Of a DNA stretch of 7,686 bases, positions 1-6,662 are shown in pieces. A program made the position numbers and the translations under genes. The stretch comes from JAXIPB01 sp045403155 (lineage in GTDB: Bacteria; Actinomycetota; Actinomycetes; Mycobacteriales; Micromonosporaceae), in assembly GCA_045403155.1 (NCBI GenBank), contig JAXIPB010000191.1, forward strand, positions 1 to 7,686, in the 5' to 3' direction. A model generated the notes under the pieces. It was given only the letters and a program-made list of their open reading frames with translations. It was not told the origin of the DNA and made no database searches. The stretch's first letter is position 1. Each line of letters starts with the position of its first letter.

Positions 1-252
1 GCCTCACCCACCAGCCCTTGCCGAGCCCGCCAAGGGCCATCACCGCATCCGCACCACCCGAACAAGGCCCGGTACAGAAATCACCATCACGGACAGTCAC
101 CAAAGGACGGAGCCGCCGTAACCATCCGGGCCCCTCCCGTCCCGAACCAGGAAGCCGACAGCTTGATCAATAGGCCGATCGACAGGATTGCGCGCCTCTC
201 TCCCTGGCGACCATTTCGCAGCTTCGATCAAGGCTCAGCCGGTGCGCCGGTT
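1..252. other. Left flank, no supportable gene
   Basis: I see no convincing gene here. The + strand reads open in frame 1 from the window edge to a TGA at 265-267, but the translation is Pro/His/Arg-rich and shows no recognisable domain. The minus strand is open from a stop near 167-169 to the window edge. A GTG at 100-98 would give at least 33 residues (containing CTGPCSGGADAVMALGGLGK) running out of the window, but no Shine-Dalgarno sequence precedes it. Either could be the edge of a neighbouring gene or a decayed one. From 163 onward the region becomes GATC-rich, with the palindrome TTGATCAA at 163-170. Confidence 0.4.
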
Positions 253-274
253 CCAAGATCGCCGTGATCATGAG
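253..274 (+). repeat. Short dyad-like repeat, left copy A
   Basis: A 22-bp element beginning CCAAGATCGC and ending GATCATGAG. Its reverse complement recurs at 6663-6684 with 19 of 22 bases identical; the only difference is the middle triplet (CGT here, GTC in the other copy). It lies 18 bp before the hairpin repeat at 293-324. The same pair of elements appears inverted and in reversed order beyond the repressor gene. The function is unknown; dispersed intergenic repeats of this style are expected in some actinobacteria. Confidence 0.7.
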
Positions 275-292
275 TTCGCGGTCGCCGAAGCC

Positions 293-324
293 CGTCGATC
301 ATGACCTCCAAATCATGATCGGCG
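293..324 (+). repeat. GATCATG hairpin repeat, left copy B
   Basis: The arms CGTCGATCATG and CATGATCGGCG pair over 11 bp with one T:G wobble and enclose the 10-nt loop ACCTCCAAAT. The sequence 296-324 matches the reverse complement of the hairpin at 6578-6611 at all but one of 29 positions, loop included, so the loop is conserved as well as the stem. It lies 30 bp upstream of the first operator. It could terminate transcription entering from the left, or be one member of a dispersed repeat family. No T-tract follows it. Confidence 0.75.
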
Positions 325-354
325 GGGTGGGTCGGGGGTTGGTCGATAACAAAT

Positions 355-368
355 TGGGAACGCTCCCA
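355..368 (+). promoter_or_regulatory. CebR-type operator O1
   Basis: TGGGAACGCTCCCA differs at one position from TGGGAGCGCTCCCA, the operator established for CebR of Streptomyces. The dyad has one mismatched pair at its sixth position. It ends 8 bp before the TTGACA box, so bound repressor would sit just upstream of RNA polymerase. It pairs with O2, whose centre is 53 bp away. The repressor encoded at 5507-6565 is the natural ligand. Confidence 0.85.
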
Positions 369-376
369 CGCGCCCA

Positions 377-408
377 TTGACAGCGTGGGTGCCGACCCGC
401 TTTCCTAT
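377..408 (+). promoter_or_regulatory. Probable operon promoter
   Basis: A perfect -35 hexamer, TTGACA, lies at 377-382. The -10 is weak: TTTCCT at 401-406 (18-bp spacer) or TCCTAT at 403-408 (20-bp spacer), each matching three of six consensus bases. O1 lies immediately upstream and O2 overlaps the -10/start-site region, the geometry expected of a LacI-repressed promoter. Transcription would begin near 410-416 and leave a leader of about 150 nt before the first gene. The -35 is clear; the -10 assignment is inference. Confidence 0.65.
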
Positions 409-421
409 GGGAGCGCTCCCG
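408..421 (+). promoter_or_regulatory. CebR-type operator O2
   Basis: TGGGAGCGCTCCCG contains a perfect 12-bp palindrome at 409-420 and matches 13 of 14 bases of the CebR consensus. It covers the presumed -10/+1 region, so binding should block initiation directly. The distance from O1, centre to centre, is 53 bp, about five helical turns, which places both sites on the same face of the DNA. Confidence 0.9.
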
Positions 422-426
422 TCCAG

Positions 427-444
427 ATGTGGCACCCGCCACAT
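427..444 (+). promoter_or_regulatory. Leader dyad, 7-bp arms
   Basis: ATGTGGC and GCCACAT form a perfect inverted repeat around the 4-nt centre ACCC, beginning 6 bp after O2. In RNA this would be a tight hairpin close to the 5' end of the leader. In DNA it could be a site for another regulator. It does not resemble the CebR operator. Further short stems follow in the leader at 477-494 and 504-518. Confidence 0.5.
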
Positions 445-569
445 ACAGACAACAGGTGTGGTGTTCGCACTGCTCAGAGGCCACGCTGTGGCTCACCCCC
501 AGCCCACCTCAGCGGTGGTGTGAGGACCCACCTTCCAATACCACCATCAGAACCTGAGAGGGGTTCGGG

Positions 570-1904
570 ATGAGCGTTACGAAGCGCCGCCTGCGCCAGA
601 CCGCGGCATTAGCCCTCGCGGCGGTGACTGCGCTCGGCGCGGCCGCGGCATGTGGTGAAGAGCCTAAGGCCGGTGCAAAGCCGGACAAGCTCATCGTCGA
701 CACGTTCGGCGAGTTTGGCTACGAGGACCTGGTCAAGCAGTACGAGGCCGCGAACGGCATCAAGGTCGAGCTACGCAAGACGGGGGACCTTGGCGACTAC
801 CGGAACAAGCTGGTCCGTTACCTGGCCACCGGCCGGGGCGCGGGCGACGTCGTTGCGCTCGAAGAGGGCATCATCAACGAGTTCAAGCTCAACCAGGCCA
901 ACTGGGTGAACCTGGCCGACTACGCCCCCGCGGGCAAGTCGGGCGAGTACCTCAAATGGAAGTGGGACCTCGGCACCACGGCCGACGGAAAAGTGATCGG
1001 CTACCCGACCGACGTGGGCAGTCTCGCTGCCTGCTACCGCCGGGACCTGTTCCAGGCGGCGGGCATGCCGTTCGAACGGGACGCCGTCTCCGCGTCCTGG
1101 CCCACGTGGGACAAGTTCATCGAGGTCGGTCTGCAGTACAAGGCCAAGACCGGCAAGGGCATGGTGGACTCGCTGACTACCGTGACCAACGCGGTCCTGT
1201 TCCAGCACACCGGCGACTTGTTCTACGACAAGGACGACAACCTCTACAACCCGGCGGTCAAGCCGGCCGACCGTAAGCCGACCGACCTGATCGCGGCCAA
1301 CAGCCCGGCCGTCCAGGCCGCGTGGGACACCTCGGTCAAGATTCACAACGCGGGCATCGCCGCGAAGACGGCGACCTGGACTCCCGAGTGGAGCGCCGGC
1401 TTCAAGCAGGGCACCTTCGCGGTCACGATGTGCCCGTCCTGGATGCTCGGCATCGTCAAGTCCAACTCGGGCGACGAGAACGCCGGCAAGTGGGACGTGG
1501 CCGCGGTGCCCGGTGGCTCCGGCAACTGGGGTGGCTCGTGGCTAGCGGTGCCGACCCAGAGCAAGTACCCGTCAGAGGCGGCGAAGCTCGCCGACTTCCT
1601 GACCAACGCGACGAGCCAGGTCGCGGCCTTCAAGAAGTCCGGGCCGCTGCCGACCAACCTCGCCGCCTTGCAGAGCCCCGACTTCACTGGCTACACCAAC
1701 CCGTACTTCAACAACGCGCCGACCGCGAAGGTGTTCGGCGAGAGCGTGAAGAACATCCAGCCAGTGCACCTCGGGCCGAGGCACGGATCGGTCAAGGAGA
1801 GGGCGTTTGAGTCAGCGCTCAACGCACTCATGGCCGGTCAGCTCACCGCTGACCAGGCCTGGGATAAATGCCTCGCCGTTGTACCTTCCCTGGGCGCCTA
1901 CTAG
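570..1904 (+). CDS. cebE: Cellobiose/beta-glucoside ABC transporter solute-binding lipoprotein
   Basis: A 444-residue extracellular solute-binding protein of the CUT1 (SBP_bac_1) class, which would capture cello-oligosaccharide outside the cell and deliver it to the permeases encoded just downstream. The N-terminus has Lys/Arg residues at 5-9, a hydrophobic stretch at 12-27 and a lipobox-like AAAC with Cys28. Ala at the -3 position is weaker than the usual Leu. Family-typical segments are YPTDVGSLAACYRRDLF from residue 145 and GGSWLAVP at 321-328. The ATG is preceded by GAGAGGGG (556-563) with a 6-nt gap. Leu14 is a rare TTA codon (609-611). It is the first gene after the two CebR operators. 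The sugar-importer class is firm; cellobiose as the ligand rests on the operators, the repressor and the GH1 neighbour. Confidence 0.85.
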   Translation: MSVTKRRLRQTAALALAAVTALGAAAACGEEPKAGAKPDKLIVDTFGEFGYEDLVKQYEAANGIKVELRKTGDLGDYRNKLVRYLATGRGAGDVVALEEGIINEFKLNQANWVNLADYAPAGKSGEYLKWKWDLGTTADGKVIGYPTDVGSLAACYRRDLFQAAGMPFERDAVSASWPTWDKFIEVGLQYKAKTGKGMVDSLTTVTNAVLFQHTGDLFYDKDDNLYNPAVKPADRKPTDLIAANSPAVQAAWDTSVKIHNAGIAAKTATWTPEWSAGFKQGTFAVTMCPSWMLGIVKSNSGDENAGKWDVAAVPGGSGNWGGSWLAVPTQSKYPSEAAKLADFLTNATSQVAAFKKSGPLPTNLAALQSPDFTGYTNPYFNNAPTAKVFGESVKNIQPVHLGPRHGSVKERAFESALNALMAGQLTADQAWDKCLAVVPSLGAY

Positions 1905-1927
1905 GTAGGTAGCTCGCTACGGATGGC

Positions 1928-1964
1928 CTCGATGGCGCCCGGCCCCAGACCGGGCGCCATCGAG
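1928..1964 (+). terminator. Intercistronic hairpin (attenuator or mRNA stabiliser)
   Basis: A perfect 15-bp stem, CTCGATGGCGCCCGG pairing with CCGGGCGCCATCGAG, around the 7-nt loop CCCCAGA. It starts 23 bp after the binding-protein stop and lies 44 bp before the permease start. No T-tract follows. Such hairpins after binding-protein genes commonly cause partial termination or protect the upstream mRNA from 3' decay, giving more binding protein than permease. Which applies here cannot be read from sequence. Confidence 0.85.
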
Positions 1965-2008
1965 CCCCTGTTGCCCCGTTAGTGCCGCCGCACGGGAAGG
2001 AGGTCCAG

Positions 2009-3013
2009 ATGAGCGTGTCGCCAACGGCGCCGCCGCCCACCCAGCCGCCCGCCGCCCCGCCGCCTTCTGTGCCGCCGATCGGCGCCCCGCCGGCCGAGGC
2101 CCCGCGGAAGCGATCGGGGTCCTATCGGCTCGCGAGGCTCGACCTCAAGACGTCGCCATACCTTTACATCGCGCCGTTCTTCATCATCTTCGGCATCTTC
2201 TCGCTCTACCCGATCGTCCGCACGGCCTGGATGTCATTGCACGACTGGAACCTCATCGCACCGGACCGGAGGGCGTTCGTCGGCCTCGAGAACTACTCCG
2301 AGCTCCTGAAGGACGACTACTTCTGGAACGCGGTGTTCAACACGATCGGCATCTTCCTGCTGGCCACGATTCCGCAGCTCCTGCTCGCGCTGGCCCTGGC
2401 CAACATGCTCAACCGTGGGCTTCGGTGGCGAACCTTCTTCCGGATGTCGGTTCTCGTCCCCAACGTCACCTCGGTCGCGGCCGTCGGCATCGTCTTCGGC
2501 ACCCTCTTCCAGCGCGACTTCGGCGTCGTCAACTGGGCTCTGAGCCTGGTCGGCGTGGACGCCATCGACTGGCGGAACGAGACCTGGGCGTCGTGGACGG
2601 CCATCTCGGTCATGGTGGACTGGCGCTGGACCGGCTACAACACGCTCATCTTCCTCGCCGGCATGCAGGCGATCCCGCGCGACCTCTACGAGTCGGCCGC
2701 GATCGACGGAGCGAACCGGTGGCGCCAGTTCTGGAGCATCACGCTGCCTATGCTCCGGCCGACGCTCATCTTCGTGGTGATCGTGTCGACCATCGGCGGC
2801 CTGCAGCTCTTCACGGAGCCGTTGATCTTCGCAGGCGATGCCCAGGGCGGCAACCTGCGCCAGTTCCAGACGGTCGCGATGTATATGTTCGAGAAGGGGA
2901 TCGAGACCACGACGACCGCAGGCTACGGGGCGGCAGTCGCCGGAATGCTCTTCTTGATGATCATCGTCGTCTCGGGGTTGAACTTCCTACTCATCCGAAG
3001 GTCCGTCCGATGA
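2009..3013 (+). CDS. cebF: Sugar ABC transporter permease, CebF-like
   Basis: A 334-residue inner-membrane permease (BPD_transp_1, MalF/UgpA type) forming half of the import channel. About six membrane segments are visible near residues 52-72, 108-133, 145-166, 194-220, 252-274 and 307-329. The EAA loop that docks on the ATPase is at 228-247 (ESAAIDGANRWRQFWSITLP), with the conserved Gly234 and the closing LP. The start is the ATG at 2009, because AAGGAGGT (1997-2004) sits 4 nt before it; a GTG at 1982 in the same frame lacks a ribosome site. Residues 5-33 form an unusual Pro/Ala-rich cytoplasmic tail. The stop overlaps the ribosome site of the next gene. Its partner is the permease at 3024; no ATPase gene is nearby. 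Confidence 0.9.
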   Translation: MSVSPTAPPPTQPPAAPPPSVPPIGAPPAEAPRKRSGSYRLARLDLKTSPYLYIAPFFIIFGIFSLYPIVRTAWMSLHDWNLIAPDRRAFVGLENYSELLKDDYFWNAVFNTIGIFLLATIPQLLLALALANMLNRGLRWRTFFRMSVLVPNVTSVAAVGIVFGTLFQRDFGVVNWALSLVGVDAIDWRNETWASWTAISVMVDWRWTGYNTLIFLAGMQAIPRDLYESAAIDGANRWRQFWSITLPMLRPTLIFVVIVSTIGGLQLFTEPLIFAGDAQGGNLRQFQTVAMYMFEKGIETTTTAGYGAAVAGMLFLMIIVVSGLNFLLIRRSVR

Positions 3014-3023
3014 GGAGGATCCG

Positions 3024-3914
3024 ATGACCACCGTACTGCGTCCCCGCCCGGCCCCAAACCGCCGAGCTCCCAGACGCGGAGCGGCCCGCCGGCTACGGAC
3101 GGCCAGCCCGCTCACCTACTTCGCGCTTGTCTTCGCCGTCCTGCTCTCGATTTATCCGCTGTACTACATGTTCATCATCGCGACCCGAAGCCTGGACACC
3201 ATCAACGACGTGCCGCCACCGGTCACGCCGGGTGGTGCGTTCGGAGACAACTTCGATCGGGTGCTCGACGCCGACGCCGCCAACTTCTGGCGAGGCATGA
3301 TCAACTCTGTGATCGTATCGAGCGCGGTGACGGTCAGCGTCGTGGTCTTCGCAACCCTCGCCGGCTTTGCCTTCGCCAAGCTGCGCTTTCGCGGTCGCAA
3401 CGCGCTCCTGCTCTTCACCCTCATCACGATGATGGTGCCGACGCAGCTGGGTCTGATCCCGCTCTGGGACATGATGAACACGTTCGGCCTGTACGGCAAC
3501 ATTCTCGCGGTCATTCTTCCGTTCATGGTCAGCGCCTTTGGTGTCTTCATGATGCGCCAGTACGCGGCGCAGGCGGTGTCCGACGAGCTGATCGAGGCGG
3601 CGCGCGTGGATGGCTGCTCGACGCTTCGCATCTACTGGAACGTGGTGCTGCCCGCGGTGCGACCGGCCGCGGCGGTGCTCGGCCTGCTGACCTTTATGGA
3701 GCATTGGAACAGCTTCCTCTGGCCGTACGCGATCCTGACGCCGGAGAATCCGACCGTGCAGGTGTCGCTGGCCTTCCTCTCGTACGCCTACTACATCGAC
3801 TACTCGCTCGTCTTCGCGGCGACGGCGGTCGCGACCCTCCCACTCGTGCTGGTCTTCGTCGCTTTCGGTCGCCAGATCATCGGCGGCATCATGGAAGGTG
3901 CGGTCAAGGCGTGA
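3024..3914 (+). CDS. cebG: Sugar ABC transporter permease, CebG-like
   Basis: A 296-residue inner-membrane permease of the MalG/UgpE type, the second half of the channel. Membrane segments are visible near residues 28-52, 90-115, 127-150, 158-175, 215-232 and 258-283. The EAA loop is at 191-210 (EAARVDGCSTLRIYWNVVLP), with Gly197 and the terminal LP in place. The first segment ends in YPLYYMFIIATRS, usual for this subfamily, and the C-terminus (IMEGAVKA) is also typical. GGAGG at 3014-3018 sits 5 nt before the ATG and abuts the preceding stop codon, so translation is probably coupled. The last four bases overlap the start of the glucosidase gene. Confidence 0.9.
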   Translation: MTTVLRPRPAPNRRAPRRGAARRLRTASPLTYFALVFAVLLSIYPLYYMFIIATRSLDTINDVPPPVTPGGAFGDNFDRVLDADAANFWRGMINSVIVSSAVTVSVVVFATLAGFAFAKLRFRGRNALLLFTLITMMVPTQLGLIPLWDMMNTFGLYGNILAVILPFMVSAFGVFMMRQYAAQAVSDELIEAARVDGCSTLRIYWNVVLPAVRPAAAVLGLLTFMEHWNSFLWPYAILTPENPTVQVSLAFLSYAYYIDYSLVFAATAVATLPLVLVFVAFGRQIIGGIMEGAVKA

Positions 3915-5392
3915 CTTACTCTCAGCCGATCGACGTCGAACCGGTGCCGGCGACCCTGCCCTCGTCCAACGGCCTGCGGCGGTTCCCGGAGGGTTTTCTC
4001 TGGGGTGCGGCCACGGCCGCTTACCAGATCGAGGGCGCGGCCGCCACCGACGGCCGAACACCGTCCATTTGGGACACATTCGCGGAGACACCCGGCCGCG
4101 TCCTCGGCGGTCACACCGGTCACGTCGCGACCGACCACTACCATCGCTACCGCGAAGATGTCGCGCTGATGAAGCGGCTGGGCCTGAACTCGTACCGGTT
4201 CTCGGTGTCGTGGTCGCGGGTCCAGCCGGCCGGAGCCGGGCCAGCGAACCCGGCCGGGGTTGACTTCTACCGGCGTCTCGTCGACGAGTTGCTGGATCAC
4301 GGCATCGAGCCGTGGCTGACGCTCTACCACTGGGATCTCCCCCAGCCGATCGAGGACGCCGGCGGCTGGCCGGCGCGCGACACCGCGGCGCGGTTCGCCG
4401 AGTACGCGTCGATCATGCACGGCGCGCTCGGCGACCGGGTCCGGCACTGGACTACGTTGAACGAGCCTTGGTGCTCGGCCTTCCTCGGCTATTCGTCTGG
4501 CAATCACGCGCCGGGCCGACGGGATCCGGCGGCGGCAGTTCGGGCCGCACACCACCTGCTCCTCGCCCACGGGCTCGCGGTCGATGCGATCACACCGCGC
4601 CGCGACGCTCAGGTGGGCATCACGCTCAACCTCTACGCGATCTCGGCCGCCTCCGCGGACGCGGCGGACATCGACGCCGCCCGCCGCATCGACGGGCTCA
4701 GCAATCGGTTTTTCCTCGACCCTGTGCTGCTCGGTCGTTATCCGGAAGACGTGGTCAACGACCTCGCCGCGGTCACCGACTTTGACCACGTACGAGGCGG
4801 CGACCTGGCCGTCATCGCCAGGCCACTCTCGATGCTCGGTATCAATTACTACAGCCGTCATGTGCTCGGCGCGCCGGCGCCCGCCCCGGACGGCGTGCGC
4901 GACTGGAGCGGCAACGGCGTCGTCACGGCGTACCCGGGCAGCGGGGGAGTCCGGTTCGTGCGGCGCGGAATGCCCGTGACGGCGATGGACTGGGAGATCG
5001 ACGCGCCCGGTCTGAGAGAGGTTCTGCAGCGGGTGAGCCGCGACTACCCGCCGCTACCGCTCTACATCACGGAGAACGGCGCGGCGTTCCACGATGTGGT
5101 CTCTTCGGACGGTTCGGTCGACGATCCCGACCGACGGGCGTACCTGCATGCGCACTTGGCCGCCTGCCACGACGCCATCAGCGACGGCGTGCCGCTGCGT
5201 GGCTACTTCGCCTGGTCGCTCCTGGACAACTTCGAATGGGCTTGGGGGTATACACGCAGGTTCGGCTTGGTTTATGTGGACTACCTGAGTCAGGCGCGTA
5301 CGCCGAAGGCCAGCGCACTCTGGTACTCCGACGTGATCCGCCGACACGGCCTTCCGGAGGGCACCCCTCCGGGTGTCGACACGATCGCCTGA
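3911..5392 (+). CDS. bglC: GH1 family beta-glucosidase (intracellular)
   Basis: A 493-residue glycoside hydrolase family 1 enzyme that would split imported cellobiose or other beta-glucosides to glucose. The N-terminal GH1 signature FLWGAATAAYQIEGA is at residues 29-43. The acid/base Glu185 lies in TLNEP (182-186) and the nucleophile Glu388 in YITENG. Gln39, His140 and Asn184 fit the glucose-binding pocket, and FEW (Glu442-Trp443) indicates non-phosphorylated sugars. No signal peptide is seen, so it acts in the cytoplasm. I chose the GTG at 3911, which overlaps the permease stop by 4 bases (GTGA); upstream GGAAGG (3893-3898) is 12 nt away, so translation is probably coupled. This leaves about 22 residues before the domain; a GTG at 3944 is an alternative start. 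The barrel is full length with all key residues. Confidence 0.93.
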   Translation: MTYSQPIDVEPVPATLPSSNGLRRFPEGFLWGAATAAYQIEGAAATDGRTPSIWDTFAETPGRVLGGHTGHVATDHYHRYREDVALMKRLGLNSYRFSVSWSRVQPAGAGPANPAGVDFYRRLVDELLDHGIEPWLTLYHWDLPQPIEDAGGWPARDTAARFAEYASIMHGALGDRVRHWTTLNEPWCSAFLGYSSGNHAPGRRDPAAAVRAAHHLLLAHGLAVDAITPRRDAQVGITLNLYAISAASADAADIDAARRIDGLSNRFFLDPVLLGRYPEDVVNDLAAVTDFDHVRGGDLAVIARPLSMLGINYYSRHVLGAPAPAPDGVRDWSGNGVVTAYPGSGGVRFVRRGMPVTAMDWEIDAPGLREVLQRVSRDYPPLPLYITENGAAFHDVVSSDGSVDDPDRRAYLHAHLAACHDAISDGVPLRGYFAWSLLDNFEWAWGYTRRFGLVYVDYLSQARTPKASALWYSDVIRRHGLPEGTPPGVDTIA

Positions 5393-5451
5393 AAGGCACA
5401 ATCAATACCGCAGAACGCGCGGCGAGGGAGGTCGCGCGGGCAGTGGATGCT

Positions 5452-5473
5452 GCGCGGCGGGCTCCCACCGCGC
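5452..5473. promoter_or_regulatory. Imperfect 22-bp dyad before the repressor gene
   Basis: GCGCGG at 5452-5457 pairs with CCGCGC at 5468-5473, and the inner GGG at 5459-5461 pairs with CCC at 5464-5466, giving 9 of 11 matched pairs around a CT centre. The right half includes GCTCCCA, a CebR half-site, but the full 14-mer matches the consensus at only about 10 positions. It lies in the 114-bp gap between glucosidase and repressor genes. It could be a weak operator for autoregulation or an RNA hairpin. I see no clear promoter in this gap. Confidence 0.35.
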
Positions 5474-5506
5474 GGAACGGGACGTTGAGTGGGCGGAGGA
5501 GTCACG

Positions 5507-6565
5507 GTGGCCACCGAGCGCACGAGCCAGCGCACGCGATCGGCGGGGCGACCGACGCTGGACGAGGTCGCGGCGCGCGCCGGGGTCGGGCGCGGCACCG
5601 TCTCCCGGGTGGTCAACGGCTCCCCGCAGGTCTCCGCCTCGGCGAAGGCCGCGGTCGAGCAGGCGATCCAAGAACTGGGGTACGTTCCCAATCGCGCCGC
5701 GCGGGCGCTCGTGACCCAGCGAACCGATTCCGTCGCGCTCGTGGTGTCCGAGTCGGAGGAGCGCGTCTTCGGCGAGCCGTTCTTCGCCGGCATCATCCGG
5801 GGCATCAACTCGCTGCTGCTCGAGACCCCACTGCAGTTGTGGCTCGCCATGGCCCAGTCGACGGCGGAGCGGGAACGCGTGGAGCACCACCTCACGCCCC
5901 AGCACGTCGACGGCGTGCTCCTGCTCTCCCTGCACGGTGACGATCCTCTGCCGACACTGCTCGCGCACCGGGGTCTCCCGGTGGTGGTGGGCGGCCAACC
6001 CGGCGGCCGCGTGAAGATCGTTAGCGATCAGATGAGCTGCGTCGACGCCGATAACGTCGGCGGGGCGGAGTCCGCCGTGGCGCACCTACTCAGCCGTAAT
6101 CGGCGGCGCGTAGCCGCCATCGCAGGCCCCCAGGACATGGGCGTCGGCGTGGCCCGGCTCGCCGGCTACCGTCGCGCGTTGCAGGCGGCCGGGTTGCTCG
6201 TCGACGAGTCTCTGGTGGGGTACGGCGATTTCTCCGAGGCCAGTGGCGCCACCGCCATGCGAGCGCTGCTCGACCGCCACCCCGATCTCGACGCGGTCTT
6301 CGCCGCCTCCGACCTCATGGCGGTGGGCGCGATGAGGGTGCTGCGAGAACTCAGGCGCCGGATCCCGGACGACGTCTCGGTAGTTGGCTTCGAGGATTCG
6401 GTGCTCGCCCGCCAGACCGATCCGCCGCTGTCCACGGTGCACCAGCCGGTGGAGGCGATGGGGCGGGAGATGGCCCGCCTGCTCGTCGCCCACATTCGCG
6501 GCGAGCAGATCCCGGCACCCCTCGTCGTCCTCGACACCCACCTGGTGATCCGCGCCTCTTCTTGA
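5507..6565 (+). CDS. cebR: LacI-family transcriptional repressor, CebR-like
   Basis: A 352-residue LacI/GalR regulator that would repress the operon by binding O1 and O2 and release on binding an imported cello-oligosaccharide. The helix-turn-helix is at residues 17-36 (TLDEVAARAGVGRGTVSRVV). The hinge helix follows at about 55-70 (ELGYVPNRAARALV), and the periplasmic-binding-protein-like effector domain spans about 75-345, with AVFAASDLMAVGAMRVL at 263-279. The DNA-reading part closely resembles CebR/CelR proteins as I recall them, which fits the operators found. The start is the GTG at 5507 because GGAGGAG (5495-5501) lies 5 nt upstream; an in-frame GTG at 5489 lies before that site. A tandem 12-bp duplication covers its stop codon. 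Confidence 0.9.
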   Translation: MATERTSQRTRSAGRPTLDEVAARAGVGRGTVSRVVNGSPQVSASAKAAVEQAIQELGYVPNRAARALVTQRTDSVALVVSESEERVFGEPFFAGIIRGINSLLLETPLQLWLAMAQSTAERERVEHHLTPQHVDGVLLLSLHGDDPLPTLLAHRGLPVVVGGQPGGRVKIVSDQMSCVDADNVGGAESAVAHLLSRNRRRVAAIAGPQDMGVGVARLAGYRRALQAAGLLVDESLVGYGDFSEASGATAMRALLDRHPDLDAVFAASDLMAVGAMRVLRELRRRIPDDVSVVGFEDSVLARQTDPPLSTVHQPVEAMGREMARLLVAHIRGEQIPAPLVVLDTHLVIRASS

Positions 6566-6583
6566 GCGCCGTCTTGAGCGCCG
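6560..6583 (+). repeat. Tandem 12-bp duplication across the repressor stop codon
   Basis: TCTTGAGCGCCG occurs twice in direct contact (6560-6571 and 6572-6583). The first copy contains the stop codon TGA of the repressor gene (6563-6565). Because 12 is a multiple of three, the second copy supplies another in-frame TGA at 6575-6577. The second copy also overlaps the first bases of the terminator stem. It looks like a slippage product. Confidence 0.9.
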
Positions 6584-6611
6584 ATCATGTTTTGGAGGTC
6601 ATGATCGGCGC
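6578..6611. terminator. Hairpin between convergent genes; right copy of GATCATG repeat
   Basis: GCGCCGATCATG pairs perfectly over 12 bp with CATGATCGGCGC around a 10-nt loop (TTTTGGAGGT). It starts 13 bp after the repressor stop codon and lies between two genes that face each other, so it can serve as a terminator for both strands. It has no T-tract. Its reverse complement is nearly identical to 296-324, loop included. A second inverted repeat, GCCGC/GCGGC (6616-6635), follows directly and could add to termination of the minus-strand gene. Confidence 0.75.
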
Positions 6612-6662
6612 GGCTGCCGCGAGCTCGCGAGCGGCACAACGAAGCACAGTTGGGACCGTGAG

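Noticed and set aside
422..569. Riboswitch in the operon leader
   Set aside because: Only short local stems are visible and no known aptamer core can be recognised; sugar control is already explained by the operators.
1982..2008. Upstream GTG start for the CebF-like permease
   Set aside because: The consensus AAGGAGGT lies inside this stretch and points to the ATG at 2009; nothing resembling a ribosome site precedes 1982.
3704..3910. Long N-terminal extension of the glucosidase reading frame
   Set aside because: It overlaps the permease in another frame, its translation is Arg-rich without domain similarity, and the GTGA overlap at 3911 gives a normal GH1 start.
3093..4091. 332-codon minus-strand open frame
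   Set aside because: It is antisense to the permease and glucosidase genes, with Arg/His-rich composition typical of a high-GC shadow frame.
5354..5372. CCGGAGGG/CCCTCCGG hairpin as a terminator
   Set aside because: It lies inside the glucosidase coding sequence 18 bp before the stop, has a 3-nt loop and no T-tract; its symmetry can arise from Gly/Pro codons.
5489..5506. Earlier GTG start for the repressor
   Set aside because: The GGAGGAG ribosome site at 5495-5501 falls within the extension and is spaced correctly for the GTG at 5507.
5236..5940. 234-codon + strand open frame across the glucosidase-repressor gap
   Set aside because: It overlaps both well-supported genes out of frame, is Arg/Gly-rich and has no recognisable domain.
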